Assembly (NCBI RefSeq): GCF_023805255.1
Contig: NZ_JAMSCK010000004.1
Coordinates: forward strand, 1-64,000
Direction of reading: 5' to 3'
Source: Gramella jeungdoensis
Lineage (GTDB): Bacteria; Bacteroidota; Bacteroidia; Flavobacteriales; Flavobacteriaceae
Length of the DNA stretch: 64,000 bases
Positions within the stretch are counted from its first letter, which is position 1, and each line of letters starts with the position of its first letter. Position numbers and translations under genes: made by a program. Under the pieces are notes generated by a model that did not search any database, was not told the origin of the DNA, and worked only from the letters and a program-made list of their open reading frames with translations. Shown here one piece after another: positions 54,528 to 63,036 of the stretch.

Positions 54528-55997
54528 TTATTGATTGTTTTTTAATACCCAGGTGTCTTTGGAACCGCCTCCCTGGGATGAATTCACGATAAGATTTCCT
54601 TTTCTAAGTGCTACCCTGGTGAGTCCGCCTTTAAGAACAAACTCTTTTTGGTCACCCAGTAGCGTAAAAGTTCTGAGGTCTACATGTCTAGGTTCAAATG
54701 ATTCATTTTCTTCAATATAGGTTGGATGAACCGAAAGTGACATGATCGGCTGTGCAATGTATTTACGCGGACTCGCTTTCACAGTTTCTTTTACCTCTTC
54801 AATTTCTTCCTTAGTAAGTCGGTTTCCAATTGAAATTCCATAACCGCCGGCTTCATCAACGGGTTTGATCACCAGTTCACTGATATTTTCCAGAACGTAC
54901 TTCAGTTCATCCGGGCGACTACAGTGATAAGTAGGAACATTATTGAGAATAGGTTCTTCATCGAGGTAATACTTGATGATCTCAGGCATATAGGTGTAAA
55001 TGGCCTTATCATCTGCCACACCGGTTCCGGGAGCATTTACAAGACAAACATTACCCTGCTTATAGGCAGCCATGAGTCCGGGAACACCAAGTGCTGAATC
55101 TGGTTTGAATTCCAATGGATCCAAAAACTGGTCATCTATTCTTCTGTAGATCACATCAACCTTTTCAGGTCCGGTAATGGTCTTCATGTAAACAAAGTCG
55201 TTCTCCACAAAAAGATCCCGGCCTTCAACCAGCTCAACACCCATTGCTTTAGCAAGGTAGGAATGTTCGTAATAAGCAGAATTATATATACCTGGAGTGA
55301 TCACCACACAATTAGGAATATCAACTCCTTTAGGCTTTACAGTTTCCAGTATCTCCAGAAGGTTTTCAGCATAGTTCGTTACGGTGTGAGTTTTATAATG
55401 ATTGAAAACACCAAAAAGGGCCCTTTTCAAGGCTGTACGATTACAAATCACGTAACTTACCCCTGAAGGACATCGAATATTATCTTCCAGCACATAATAT
55501 TGGCCATCTGAATGTTTGATAAGATCGGTTCCCGAAATATGATTGTAGATTCCGCCGGGCGGATCAAATCCATTCATCTGGTCAAGATAGTTGGCTGAAG
55601 AACTGATAAGCTCCAATGGGACGATCCCCTCCTTAATAATATTCTTCTCATGATAAACATCCCAAAGAAAATGATTAAGAGCCTTACTTCTTTGTAAAAC
55701 ACCATTTTCAATTACTTGCCATTCCTGTGGGTCTATGATCCTGGGAAAGAGATCGAACGGAAAGATCTTTTCCTTTACCTCGTGATCTCCATACACCTGA
55801 AAGGTGATACCCTGATTAAAGAATGAGGCCTTAGCCTTGTCATTTAATCTGGCAAAATCCTTTGCAGAATGTTCACTGTAGAGATCAAATAGAGTGGCAT
55901 AGATATTCCTGACATTATCGTTCTCATCAAAGATCTCATCATAAAGTTTTGGATCCCGGTTGTAGGATTCAAAAGTGGGTTTGGAATGTTCTTTCAT
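54528..55997 (-). CDS. Circularly permuted ATP-grasp ligase (type 2)
   Basis: A 489-residue enzyme that should activate a carboxylate with ATP and join it to an amine. Characteristic segments are FPRIIDPQEWQVIENGVLQRSKALNHFLWDVYHEKNI, the ATP-binding DGQYYVLEDNIRCPSGVSYVICNR, GRDLFVENDFVYMKT, CLVNAPGTGVADDKAIYTYMPEII, and VIKPVDEAGGYGISIG, the permuted metal and phosphate loop. It heads the cluster with alpha-E and transglutaminase genes. The product is unknown: peptide, polyamine or protein tag. Confidence 0.92.
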   Translation of the reverse strand: MKEHSKPTFESYNRDPKLYDEIFDENDNVRNIYATLFDLYSEHSAKDFARLNDKAKASFFNQGITFQVYGDHEVKEKIFPFDLFPRIIDPQEWQVIENGVLQRSKALNHFLWDVYHEKNIIKEGIVPLELISSSANYLDQMNGFDPPGGIYNHISGTDLIKHSDGQYYVLEDNIRCPSGVSYVICNRTALKRALFGVFNHYKTHTVTNYAENLLEILETVKPKGVDIPNCVVITPGIYNSAYYEHSYLAKAMGVELVEGRDLFVENDFVYMKTITGPEKVDVIYRRIDDQFLDPLEFKPDSALGVPGLMAAYKQGNVCLVNAPGTGVADDKAIYTYMPEIIKYYLDEEPILNNVPTYHCSRPDELKYVLENISELVIKPVDEAGGYGISIGNRLTKEEIEEVKETVKASPRKYIAQPIMSLSVHPTYIEENESFEPRHVDLRTFTLLGDQKEFVLKGGLTRVALRKGNLIVNSSQGGGSKDTWVLKNNQ

Positions 55998-56197
55998 TAG
56001 ACTTTTTTCTTAAAATACAAATATTTAAATCAAATTCTTATAAAAATTCCTCAATACTTGTTATTAATATTGAATTTGGATAAAATCATTGAAAAAAAAT
56101 CAACAAATTGAATTTTCACGTTCTTACACTGAATATTTTATTATTGGAAATAGCCTATTGAAATCCTACTTTAGCTTCAGACTTTGAAAATTCAACT

Positions 56198-57226
56198 ATG
56201 AAAGAAATAGATCTAAGGAGTGACACGGTCACCCGGCCCACTAAGGAAATGCTTCAGGCCATAATGACTGCCAAAGTTGGTGATGATGTATATAAAGAAG
56301 ATCCAACTGTTAATGAATTAGAGAAGAAGCTTGCCGAGATGTTCGGGAAAGATGAAGCTTTGTTTTTCCCAACCGGAAGCATGACCAACCAGGCGGCGAT
56401 AAAGCTGCATACGCAACCCGGGGAACAGCTTATCTGTGACAAATGGGCTCACGTTTATAATTATGAAGGAGGCGGAGTTTCATTTAACAGTGGGGTTTCC
56501 TGCAAACTTGTTGATGGTGATCGCGGAATGATCACTGCAGAACAGGTGGAAGAGAGTATTAATCCCCCCGATTTCTATCATAGTCCGCTTACAACATTAG
56601 TCTGTCTTGAGAATACAACAAATAAAGGTGGTGGGGCCTGTTACGATTTAGAAGAAATAAAAAAAATCAGGCAGGTTTGTAATAAGCATGAGCTGGGATT
56701 ACATCTTGATGGAGCAAGGCTTTTTAACGCCCTCGTAAAGAAAGGAGAAAGTGCAAAAGATTACGGGAAGTTATTCGATACAATTTCGGTTTGTCTTTCC
56801 AAAGGCCTTGGTACACCTATGGGTTCTGTTCTAATTGGTGATAGCAGACTTATGAAAAATGCTATCCGTATAAGAAAAGTTCTGGGTGGAGGAATGCGGC
56901 AGATAGGATTTATGGCTGCGGCAGGAGTTTATGCGTTGGAGAATCATGTGGAAAGGCTTGCAAAAGATCATCAAAGAGCAACCGAGATCGCGGAAGTACT
57001 GGAAGAACAGAAATATGTTGGAAAGGTAGAGCCGGTGGAGACCAATATCGTGATCTTCTATTTGGAAAATGTATCTATGGAAGAAAGTTTCATGAAGCAA
57101 CTGGCAGATAATGATATCAGGATAAGTAATATGGGGCAGGGCAAATTAAGGATTGTGACTCATCTGGATTACACCCAGGAAATGCATGAACGATTCCTTG
57201 AAACCCTCCATAATATTGAATTATAA
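56198..57226 (+). CDS. Low-specificity threonine aldolase
   Basis: PLP enzyme of fold type I, 342 residues, splitting L-threonine or allo-threonine to glycine and acetaldehyde. The start IDLRSDTVTRPTKEML is diagnostic; Lys202 in SVCLSKGLGTPMGS binds PLP; LGLHLDGARLFNA (166-178) holds the Asp that pairs with the pyridine nitrogen. The preceding 200 bases are AT-rich and carry no clear promoter box. Next gene is 87 bases downstream on the same strand. Confidence 0.93.
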   Translation: MKEIDLRSDTVTRPTKEMLQAIMTAKVGDDVYKEDPTVNELEKKLAEMFGKDEALFFPTGSMTNQAAIKLHTQPGEQLICDKWAHVYNYEGGGVSFNSGVSCKLVDGDRGMITAEQVEESINPPDFYHSPLTTLVCLENTTNKGGGACYDLEEIKKIRQVCNKHELGLHLDGARLFNALVKKGESAKDYGKLFDTISVCLSKGLGTPMGSVLIGDSRLMKNAIRIRKVLGGGMRQIGFMAAAGVYALENHVERLAKDHQRATEIAEVLEEQKYVGKVEPVETNIVIFYLENVSMEESFMKQLADNDIRISNMGQGKLRIVTHLDYTQEMHERFLETLHNIEL

Positions 57227-57313
57227 TAGGCTTTAAAAAAGCTTAACGAAATATTGGCAGGAGTTTAATAAATCTGAAATTAAGATTCAGTTAATTTTCG
57301 GGAAAATAAAACC

Positions 57314-57829
57314 ATGAAAAATCTTAAACCCGGGCAAGAGGTTCCAAGACTCATAGTAAACACTACAAAAGGCTTAAAATGGGAGCTAAAGAACAGTGAT
57401 CCTGAAAACTTTACAATGATCATATTCTACCGTGGGATACATTGCCCTGTATGTAAAAAATACCTGGAAGAGCTCAATACAAAGGTGGAAGACTTTAAAA
57501 CCAGGGGAGTGAATGTAATCTTTATCAGTTCAAATTCACAAGCCCTGGCTGAAAAAACAGTGGATGAGTGGAATATTGAAAATTTGCATATTGGTTATGG
57601 AATTAGTATTGAAGAGGGTAGAAAATGGGGATTGTTTGTATCAGAGGCTATTAAAGAATCGGAACCCGAGGTTTTTCTGGAACCTGCTTTATTCCTGGTT
57701 AGACCAGATAACACTCTTTATTCGGCAAGTATACAGTCCATGCCTTTTGCCAGACCAAATTTTGATGAGCTTTTAAAAGCTATAAGCTTTATTATAAAGG
57801 ATGATTATCCTGCCAGAGGAGAGGCATAA
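57314..57829 (+). CDS. AhpC/TSA-type peroxiredoxin-like protein
   Basis: A 171-residue thioredoxin-fold protein. The FYRGIHCPVCKKYLEEL motif places Cys44 and Cys47 in a CPVC pair at the peroxiredoxin site. In standard peroxiredoxins the pattern is PxxxTxxC with a single peroxidatic Cys, so this belongs to the RGxxCPxC group with possible thiol-disulfide activity. PRLIVNTTKGLKWELKN before it and a closing ALFLVRPDNTLYSASIQSMPFARP complete the fold. It lacks a signal peptide. Function as a peroxidase is plausible, not shown. Confidence 0.9.
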   Translation: MKNLKPGQEVPRLIVNTTKGLKWELKNSDPENFTMIIFYRGIHCPVCKKYLEELNTKVEDFKTRGVNVIFISSNSQALAEKTVDEWNIENLHIGYGISIEEGRKWGLFVSEAIKESEPEVFLEPALFLVRPDNTLYSASIQSMPFARPNFDELLKAISFIIKDDYPARGEA

Positions 57830-57860
57830 AGTTTTGGAATTTTGTAATAAAAAGTTGAAA

Positions 57861-57895
57861 ATAAAAAGCATGAGAAACCTCATGCTTTTTATTTT
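57861..57895. terminator. Bidirectional terminator between the peroxiredoxin-like gene and ybaB
   Basis: Perfect 12-bp stem AAAAAGCATGAG/CTCATGCTTTTT with loop AAAC, usable on both strands for the two convergent genes. Confidence 0.92.
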
Positions 57896-57915
57896 CTATT
57901 CCAAAGTCTAACTTC

Positions 57916-58242
57916 TTACTTCAGCATATCGTTCATTCCGGGAATGTCGGGCATTCCATCTTTAGCCGCTGCACCTATCTCTGCTTCGTGAATTTTCGTG
58001 GCCTTCTCAATAGCTTTGTTCATGGTTAATACCATATAATCTTCAAGCTGCTCTTTATCCTTAAGAAGCTCGTCGTCAATTGAGACATTCTTCACTTCCC
58101 TGTTAGCGGTAATGGTTATTTTCAATAAACCATCACTTGATTGCTCATCTACCATTACAAAGCTCAATCTCTTTTTTGTTGCTTCAACTTTTTCCTGGGC
58201 TTCCTTCAGTTTGTTCATCATGCCCATCATATCTCCAAACAT
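57916..58242 (-). CDS. YbaB/EbfC family nucleoid-associated protein
   Basis: A 108-residue DNA-binding protein starting at [20 protein letters not shown] (58242). A longer reading would require a TTG inside a perfect -7 box, so it is rejected. The N-terminal helix, the central strands ([18 protein letters not shown]) and [19 protein letters not shown] match the YbaB fold. Many ybaB genes follow dnaX-recR; here dnaX is 44 kb away. Confidence 0.94.
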   Translation of the reverse strand: MFGDMMGMMNKLKEAQEKVEATKKRLSFVMVDEQSSDGLLKITITANREVKNVSIDDELLKDKEQLEDYMVLTMNKAIEKATKIHEAEIGAAAKDGMPDIPGMNDMLK

Positions 58243-58269
58243 ATTTTTCTGATTTAAATTTTGTGAATT

Positions 58270-58277
58270 CAAATTTA
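58270..58277 (-). promoter_or_regulatory. -7 promoter box for ybaB
   Basis: Minus-strand TAAATTTG, exact match to TAnnTTTG, 27 bases upstream of the ATG at 58242. It overlaps the TTG that an extended reading would use and so decides the start. Confidence 0.55.
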
Positions 58278-58304
58278 CTAAATTACAGCATTAAATCAGT
58301 CGGA

Positions 58305-60434
58305 ATGAAAAGACTATTAGTTATTCTATTAGGATGCATTACATTTGCAACTGCCCAAAATAATAAGATCGATTTGAAAACAGATATCAAAGCCCCCCAG
58401 GCAAAGAAAATCGCCAGGAAACTTGAGAAACATGGAGATGTACGCATCGATAATTATTTCTGGATGAACCAGCGGGAAGATCCTGAAGTGATCGCCTATC
58501 TTAATGCTGAAAATGAATATAACGAGCAAATGACCGCTCATACCAAGGAGTTTCAGAATAAGTTGTTTGAAGAAATGAAGAGCCGCATTAAGGAAGATGA
58601 TGAATCAGTGCCTTATAAGCTGAATGGTTACTGGTATATCACCCGTTTTGAAAAAGGTTTTGATTATCCTGTTTATTCCCGAAAAAAGGAAACTCTGGAG
58701 GCTGCTGAAGAGGTTATGTTCAATGTAAATGAAATGGCTGAAGGTTATGATTATTATAGTTTGGGAGGTCTTAATGTGAGCCCAGATAATAAACTTGTTG
58801 CATTTGGAACCGATACTCTTAGCCGAAGGAAATACATCATCAGGATAAAAAATCTTGAAACAGGTGAGATCTATAATGAGGAGATAAAGAATACTACCGG
58901 AGGATCTACCTGGGCCAATGACAATAAAACTCTTTATTACACAAAGAAGGATCCACAAACCCTTAGGTCTTTCCAGATATATAAACACATTCTTGGAACC
59001 GACCCCTCAGAAGATCAACTGGTTTATGAGGAAGAAGATGAAACCTTTAGCACCTACGTGTATAAGTCAAAATCAAGAGAGTATATAATTATAGGTTCTC
59101 ATAGTACACTTACTACAGAATATCGTTTCCTGGATGCCAATAATCCTGAAGAGGAATTTACAATATTCCAGCCGCGCACCCGTGGAATTGAATACAGCAT
59201 TTCTCATTATAATGGATATTTCTATGTGGTGACCAATAAGGACGGAGCCACCAATTTTAAACTAATGAAAACACCTGTAGATAATACAGGAATGGAAAAC
59301 TGGGAAGATGTTATTCCCCACCGTAAGGATTATTTGCTTGAAGATATAGATATCTTTAAAGATTATCTTGTAGTGAGTGAGAGAAATAATGGATTGAACA
59401 AAATAAAAGTGATAAGGTGGGATAATAATGAAGAGTACTATATTCCATTTGATAATGAAACCTATACTGCATATACGGCTATAAATCCAGATTTTGAAAC
59501 CGATATGTTGAGGTTCAATTATAATAGTCTCACCACTCCTACATCGGTGATTGAATACAACATGAAAACCGGTGTGAAAAATGTCTTGAAAGAACAGGAG
59601 GTGCTAGGTGGAGATTTTAACAAAGATAATTATACCTCTCAACGTGTATGGGCTACAGCTAAGGATGGAACAAAAGTTCCTGTTTCCCTGGTTTACCGAA
59701 AGGGACTTAAACTTGATGGTGAAAATCCATTATTGCAGTATGCCTATGGCTCTTATGGTTCTACTATAGATCCTTATTTTTCTTCGGTTCGCTTAAGTTT
59801 GCTAGACAGAGGTTTTATTTATGCTATCGCCCACATAAGAGGAGGGGAATATCTGGGTCGCGAATGGTATGAAGATGGTAAGTTATTGACTAAAAGGAAC
59901 ACCTTTACCGATTTCACAGATGTTTCAGAATTCCTTATCAAAGAGAAATATACCTCACCCGATCATCTTTATGCCATGGGAGGTTCTGCCGGGGGCTTAT
60001 TAATGGGAGCAGTTGTAAATATGGCTCCTGAGCTATATAATGGAGTTATTGCTGCAGTTCCCTTTGTAGATGTAGTGACTACCATGCTTGATGACAGTAT
60101 CCCGCTTACTACGGGCGAATATGACGAATGGGGAAATCCTAATAACAAGGAATATTACGAGTATATGATGTCTTATTCTCCCTATGATAATGTGAAAGAA
60201 CAGGATTATCCAAATATGCTGGTCACAACCGGTTTGCACGATTCACAGGTGCAGTACTGGGAACCTGCCAAGTGGGTAGCCAAGCTCAGAGAGTATAAAA
60301 CCGATGATAATATTCTGTTGTTGCATACAAATATGGATGCCGGACATGGCGGTGCTTCAGGCCGGTTTGAGGCCTTAAGAGAGGTTGCCGAAGAGTATGC
60401 ATTTTTGCTGGATTTGGAAGGAATCAGGGAATAA
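58305..60434 (+). CDS. Prolyl oligopeptidase family serine peptidase (oligopeptidase B-like)
   Basis: An S9A peptidase of 709 residues, start at MKRLLVILLGCITFATAQ, a signal peptide absent from classical cytosolic oligopeptidase B, so it is probably periplasmic. The N-terminal propeller (DNYFWMNQREDPEVIAYLNAENEY) is followed by the alpha/beta hydrolase domain: QYAYGSYGSTIDPYFS, AHIRGGEYLGREWYEDGK, catalytic Ser561 in GGSAGGLLMG, and DAGHGGASGR with the catalytic His. Such enzymes cut short peptides after Pro or basic residues. Divergent from ybaB. Confidence 0.93.
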   Translation: MKRLLVILLGCITFATAQNNKIDLKTDIKAPQAKKIARKLEKHGDVRIDNYFWMNQREDPEVIAYLNAENEYNEQMTAHTKEFQNKLFEEMKSRIKEDDESVPYKLNGYWYITRFEKGFDYPVYSRKKETLEAAEEVMFNVNEMAEGYDYYSLGGLNVSPDNKLVAFGTDTLSRRKYIIRIKNLETGEIYNEEIKNTTGGSTWANDNKTLYYTKKDPQTLRSFQIYKHILGTDPSEDQLVYEEEDETFSTYVYKSKSREYIIIGSHSTLTTEYRFLDANNPEEEFTIFQPRTRGIEYSISHYNGYFYVVTNKDGATNFKLMKTPVDNTGMENWEDVIPHRKDYLLEDIDIFKDYLVVSERNNGLNKIKVIRWDNNEEYYIPFDNETYTAYTAINPDFETDMLRFNYNSLTTPTSVIEYNMKTGVKNVLKEQEVLGGDFNKDNYTSQRVWATAKDGTKVPVSLVYRKGLKLDGENPLLQYAYGSYGSTIDPYFSSVRLSLLDRGFIYAIAHIRGGEYLGREWYEDGKLLTKRNTFTDFTDVSEFLIKEKYTSPDHLYAMGGSAGGLLMGAVVNMAPELYNGVIAAVPFVDVVTTMLDDSIPLTTGEYDEWGNPNNKEYYEYMMSYSPYDNVKEQDYPNMLVTTGLHDSQVQYWEPAKWVAKLREYKTDDNILLLHTNMDAGHGGASGRFEALREVAEEYAFLLDLEGIRE

Positions 60435-60449
60435 TTAAAAAATTTGCCT

Positions 60450-60489
60450 TAAATTTGACCGGTTCTTGAATAATTGTTAAGAACCTTTT
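60450..60489 (+). promoter_or_regulatory. -7 box and leader hairpin before the cysteine-synthase-like gene
   Basis: TAAATTTG (60450-60457) matches the -7 consensus. A hairpin GGTTCTT/AAGAACC (60461-60485), followed by four Ts, begins just where transcription should start. It could be a 5' stability hairpin for the downstream gene or the terminator of the upstream peptidase gene. Confidence 0.45.
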
Positions 60490-60509
60490 GTAAATAAGAA
60501 CTTCGATTT

Positions 60510-61550
60510 ATGAGAGAAGACTTGCAGGTTTATGACAATGTATTACAACTTATAGGTAATACGCCGTTAATTCACCTTAACAAGATAACCAATGGTTATA
60601 AAGGAAAATATTTTGCAAAAGTAGAAGCCTTTAATCCTGGTCACTCCACAAAAGATAGAATAGCCCTTTACATCATAGAAGAAGCTGAAAGAAAAGGTAT
60701 CTTAAAACCTGGCGATACCATTATTGAAACCACTTCGGGAAACACCGGATTCAGTATTGCAATGGTAAGTATCATCAAGGGATATGAGTGCATTCTTGCT
60801 GTGAGTTCAAAATCTTCAAAAGATAAGATAGACATGCTCAAGACTATGGGGGCGAAGGTGTATGTATGTCCTGCAAATGTTCCTGCCGATGATTCCCGTT
60901 CTTATTATCAGGTTGCAAAAAGGCTTCACCAGGAAATAAAAGGTTCGGTTTATATAAACCAGTATTTTAATGAGCTGAATATGGATGCTCATTTTAACTC
61001 AACCGGTCCTGAGATCTGGAAACAAACTGAAGGAAAAATAACACATTTGGTTGCATGTAGTGGAACCGGCGGAACTATTTCTGGAACTGCAAGATACCTG
61101 AAATCTCAAAACCCTGATATTAAAATTCTTGGTATAGATGCATTTGGATCGGTGCTCAAGAAATATCACGAGACCAGGGAATTTGATGAAGAGGAGATAT
61201 ACCCTTATAGAATTGAAGGTTTGGGAAAAAACCTTATTCCTACGGCTACCGATTTTGATATCATAGATAAGTTTATTAAGGTAAGCGATGAAGATGCTGC
61301 CCATACAGCCCGCGAACTTGCTAGAACCGAGGGGCTTTTTGTAGGTTATACCAGTGGTGCGGCGATGCAGGGATTAAAACAATTCTACGAAGAAGGAGAA
61401 TTCGATAAGAATTCGAGAGTGGTGATGGTATTCCCAGATCACGGTTCGCGATACATGAGCAAGATATATAGTGATGACTGGATGAACGAGCAAGGGTTTT
61501 TCGATACAAAGAACGAAGCTACCACTCAAACGATAGAGATCATCAAGTAA
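60510..61550 (+). CDS. Cysteine synthase-like PLP enzyme, candidate cysteate synthase
   Basis: Fold type II PLP enzyme of 346 residues. The lysine is Lys48 in [12 protein letters not shown], where CysK usually has GGSVKDR; the phosphate-binding TTSGNTG is at 74-80 and SGTGGTISG follows ACVAC-type strand [10 protein letters not shown]. No CBS or regulatory domain is present. Its nearest neighbour downstream is a serine-palmitoyltransferase-like enzyme. In capnine-making Bacteroidota, a cysteate synthase of this fold supplies cysteate to an alpha-oxoamine synthase, so I favour that role. Ordinary cysteine synthase or cystathionine beta-synthase activity is the alternative. Confidence 0.85.
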   Translation: MREDLQVYDNVLQLIGNTPLIHLNKITNGYKGKYFAKVEAFNPGHSTKDRIALYIIEEAERKGILKPGDTIIETTSGNTGFSIAMVSIIKGYECILAVSSKSSKDKIDMLKTMGAKVYVCPANVPADDSRSYYQVAKRLHQEIKGSVYINQYFNELNMDAHFNSTGPEIWKQTEGKITHLVACSGTGGTISGTARYLKSQNPDIKILGIDAFGSVLKKYHETREFDEEEIYPYRIEGLGKNLIPTATDFDIIDKFIKVSDEDAAHTARELARTEGLFVGYTSGAAMQGLKQFYEEGEFDKNSRVVMVFPDHGSRYMSKIYSDDWMNEQGFFDTKNEATTQTIEIIK

Positions 61551-61575
61551 AAAAAGTATATTAACACTTATTAAC

Positions 61576-61613
61576 AAAAGCATCCTATTTTTTGTAGGAT
61601 GCTTTTGTTTTTC
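61576..61613 (+). terminator. Terminator of the cysteine-synthase-like gene
   Basis: Stem AAAAGCATCCTA/TAGGATGCTTTT with a T-rich loop, followed by GTTTTTC. It separates the gene from the following synthase, which has its own promoter. Confidence 0.9.
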
Positions 61614-61638
61614 TTAGCTTTCGATGTTTAAAATTTAC

Positions 61639-61671
61639 TTTGTAGAATTGGGCCAAATTTCAGTATTTTTG
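61639..61671 (+). promoter_or_regulatory. Promoter for the alpha-oxoamine synthase gene
   Basis: TTTG (61639-61642), 21-base spacer, TATTTTTG (61664-61671): both boxes match the Bacteroidota consensus. It ends 22 bases before the ATG at 61694. Confidence 0.75.
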
Positions 61672-61693
61672 CGGCTCGTCTAAAAAATGACCG

Positions 61694-62956
61694 ATGAAGG
61701 ATTTATTTGATAAAATTTACAAAGACAAAGGACCGCTAGGTAAATGGGCAGAACAGGCAGAAGGATACTTCGTTTTTCCTAAACTGGAAGGACCAATTTC
61801 TAATAGAATGAAATTTAGAGGTAAGGAAGTTATTACCTGGAGTATCAATGATTATCTTGGCCTGGCTAACCATCCGGAGGTTCGTAAAGTGGATGCTGAA
61901 GCCGCTGCCGAATATGGTTCGGCATATCCTATGGGTGCGAGAATGATGAGTGGTCATACAGATCTCCATGAAAGACTTCAGGATGAACTTGCTTCTTTTG
62001 TAAACAAACAGGCAGCATATCTGCTGAATTTTGGATACCAGGGAATGGTTTCTACCATTGATGCCCTTGTTTCCAAGCAGGATGTAATCGTATATGATGT
62101 AGATGCACATGCATGTATCATTGATGGTGTAAGATTACACCTGGGACAGAGGTTCACCTACAAGCATAACGATATGGAAAGTATCGAAAAGAACCTTCAG
62201 CGTGCTACCAAGATCGCCGAACAGACCGGAGGCGGAATTTTACTTATTTCTGAAGGTGTTTTCGGAATGCGTGGAGAGCAGGGAAAACTTAAGGAGATCG
62301 TTGAGCTTAAGAAGAAATATAATTTCAGGTTATTTGTGGATGATGCTCATGGTTTTGGAACCCTTGGTAAAACTGGTGCCGGAGCAGGAGAGGAGCAGGG
62401 CGTTCAGGATGAGATAGACGTTTACTTCGCTACTTTCGCCAAATCCCTGGCCAGTACTGGAGCATTTATCGCCGGAGATAAAGAGATTATCGATTATTTA
62501 AAATATAACCTTCGTTCACAGATGTTCGCCAAGTCACTGCAAATGCAGCTGGTGGTTGGGGCACTGAAACGCCTTGAAATGCTTAGAACAATGCCAGAGC
62601 TTAAAGAAAAGCTTTGGGAAAACGTGAATGCACTTCAAAATGGTTTAAAAGAGCGCGGATTTGATATTGGTACCACTCAAAGTTGTGTGACTCCGGTATA
62701 TCTTAAAGGAAGTATTCCTGAAGCTATGGCCTTGGTGAAAGATCTTCGTGAGAATCATGGCGTTTTCTGTTCAATAGTAGTGTATCCCGTAATTCCAAAA
62801 GGACTTATCCTTCTAAGAATGATACCTACTGCAACTCATACTTTACAGGATGTTGAAGAAACACTTGACGCGTTTTCAGCGATTCGCGAAAGGCTGGAGA
62901 ATGGAACTTATAAAAGACTTTCTGCATCTGTAACAGCAGCCATGTCGAATAAATAA
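61694..62956 (+). CDS. Alpha-oxoamine synthase family enzyme, SPT-like, candidate cysteate acyltransferase
   Basis: PLP enzyme of 420 residues joining an acyl-CoA or acyl-ACP to an amino acid with loss of CO2. Landmarks: INDYLGLANHPEV (51-63), GARMMSGHTDLHERLQDELA (81-100), the PLP-stacking His in DAHACIIDG (137-145), DDAHGFGTLGKTG (216-228) and the PLP Lys250 in FAKSLASTGAF. The group includes serine palmitoyltransferase, KBL and BioF. The N-terminal extension and C-terminal tail resemble serine palmitoyltransferase more than BioF. In gliding flavobacteria a relative acylates cysteate to start capnine synthesis, and the cysteine-synthase-like gene next door fits that route. Sphingolipid synthesis is the other possibility. 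Confidence 0.88.
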   Translation: MKDLFDKIYKDKGPLGKWAEQAEGYFVFPKLEGPISNRMKFRGKEVITWSINDYLGLANHPEVRKVDAEAAAEYGSAYPMGARMMSGHTDLHERLQDELASFVNKQAAYLLNFGYQGMVSTIDALVSKQDVIVYDVDAHACIIDGVRLHLGQRFTYKHNDMESIEKNLQRATKIAEQTGGGILLISEGVFGMRGEQGKLKEIVELKKKYNFRLFVDDAHGFGTLGKTGAGAGEEQGVQDEIDVYFATFAKSLASTGAFIAGDKEIIDYLKYNLRSQMFAKSLQMQLVVGALKRLEMLRTMPELKEKLWENVNALQNGLKERGFDIGTTQSCVTPVYLKGSIPEAMALVKDLRENHGVFCSIVVYPVIPKGLILLRMIPTATHTLQDVEETLDAFSAIRERLENGTYKRLSASVTAAMSNK

Positions 62957-62984
62957 TAATATCTGATATAGTAGTAATTACTAC

Positions 62985-63015
62985 TAAAAAGCCCCGCAAT
63001 TTGCGGGGCTTTTTA
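62985..63015. terminator. Bidirectional terminator after the synthase gene
   Basis: Stem AAAAAGCCCCGCAA/TTGCGGGGCTTTTT, effectively loopless in DNA, between convergent genes. A palindrome GTAGTAATTACTAC (62971-62984) abuts it on the left. Confidence 0.92.
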
Positions 63016-63036
63016 ATTCTTAGATGTTGCTCTTTT

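Noticed and set aside
58243-58272. TTG-initiated extension of YbaB
   Set aside because: The TTG overlaps a perfect minus-strand -7 box, and YbaB proteins normally begin with MFGDMMG-like sequence.
58137-58304. N-terminal extension of the prolyl oligopeptidase
   Set aside because: It is antisense to ybaB, and the signal peptide begins at the ATG at 58305.
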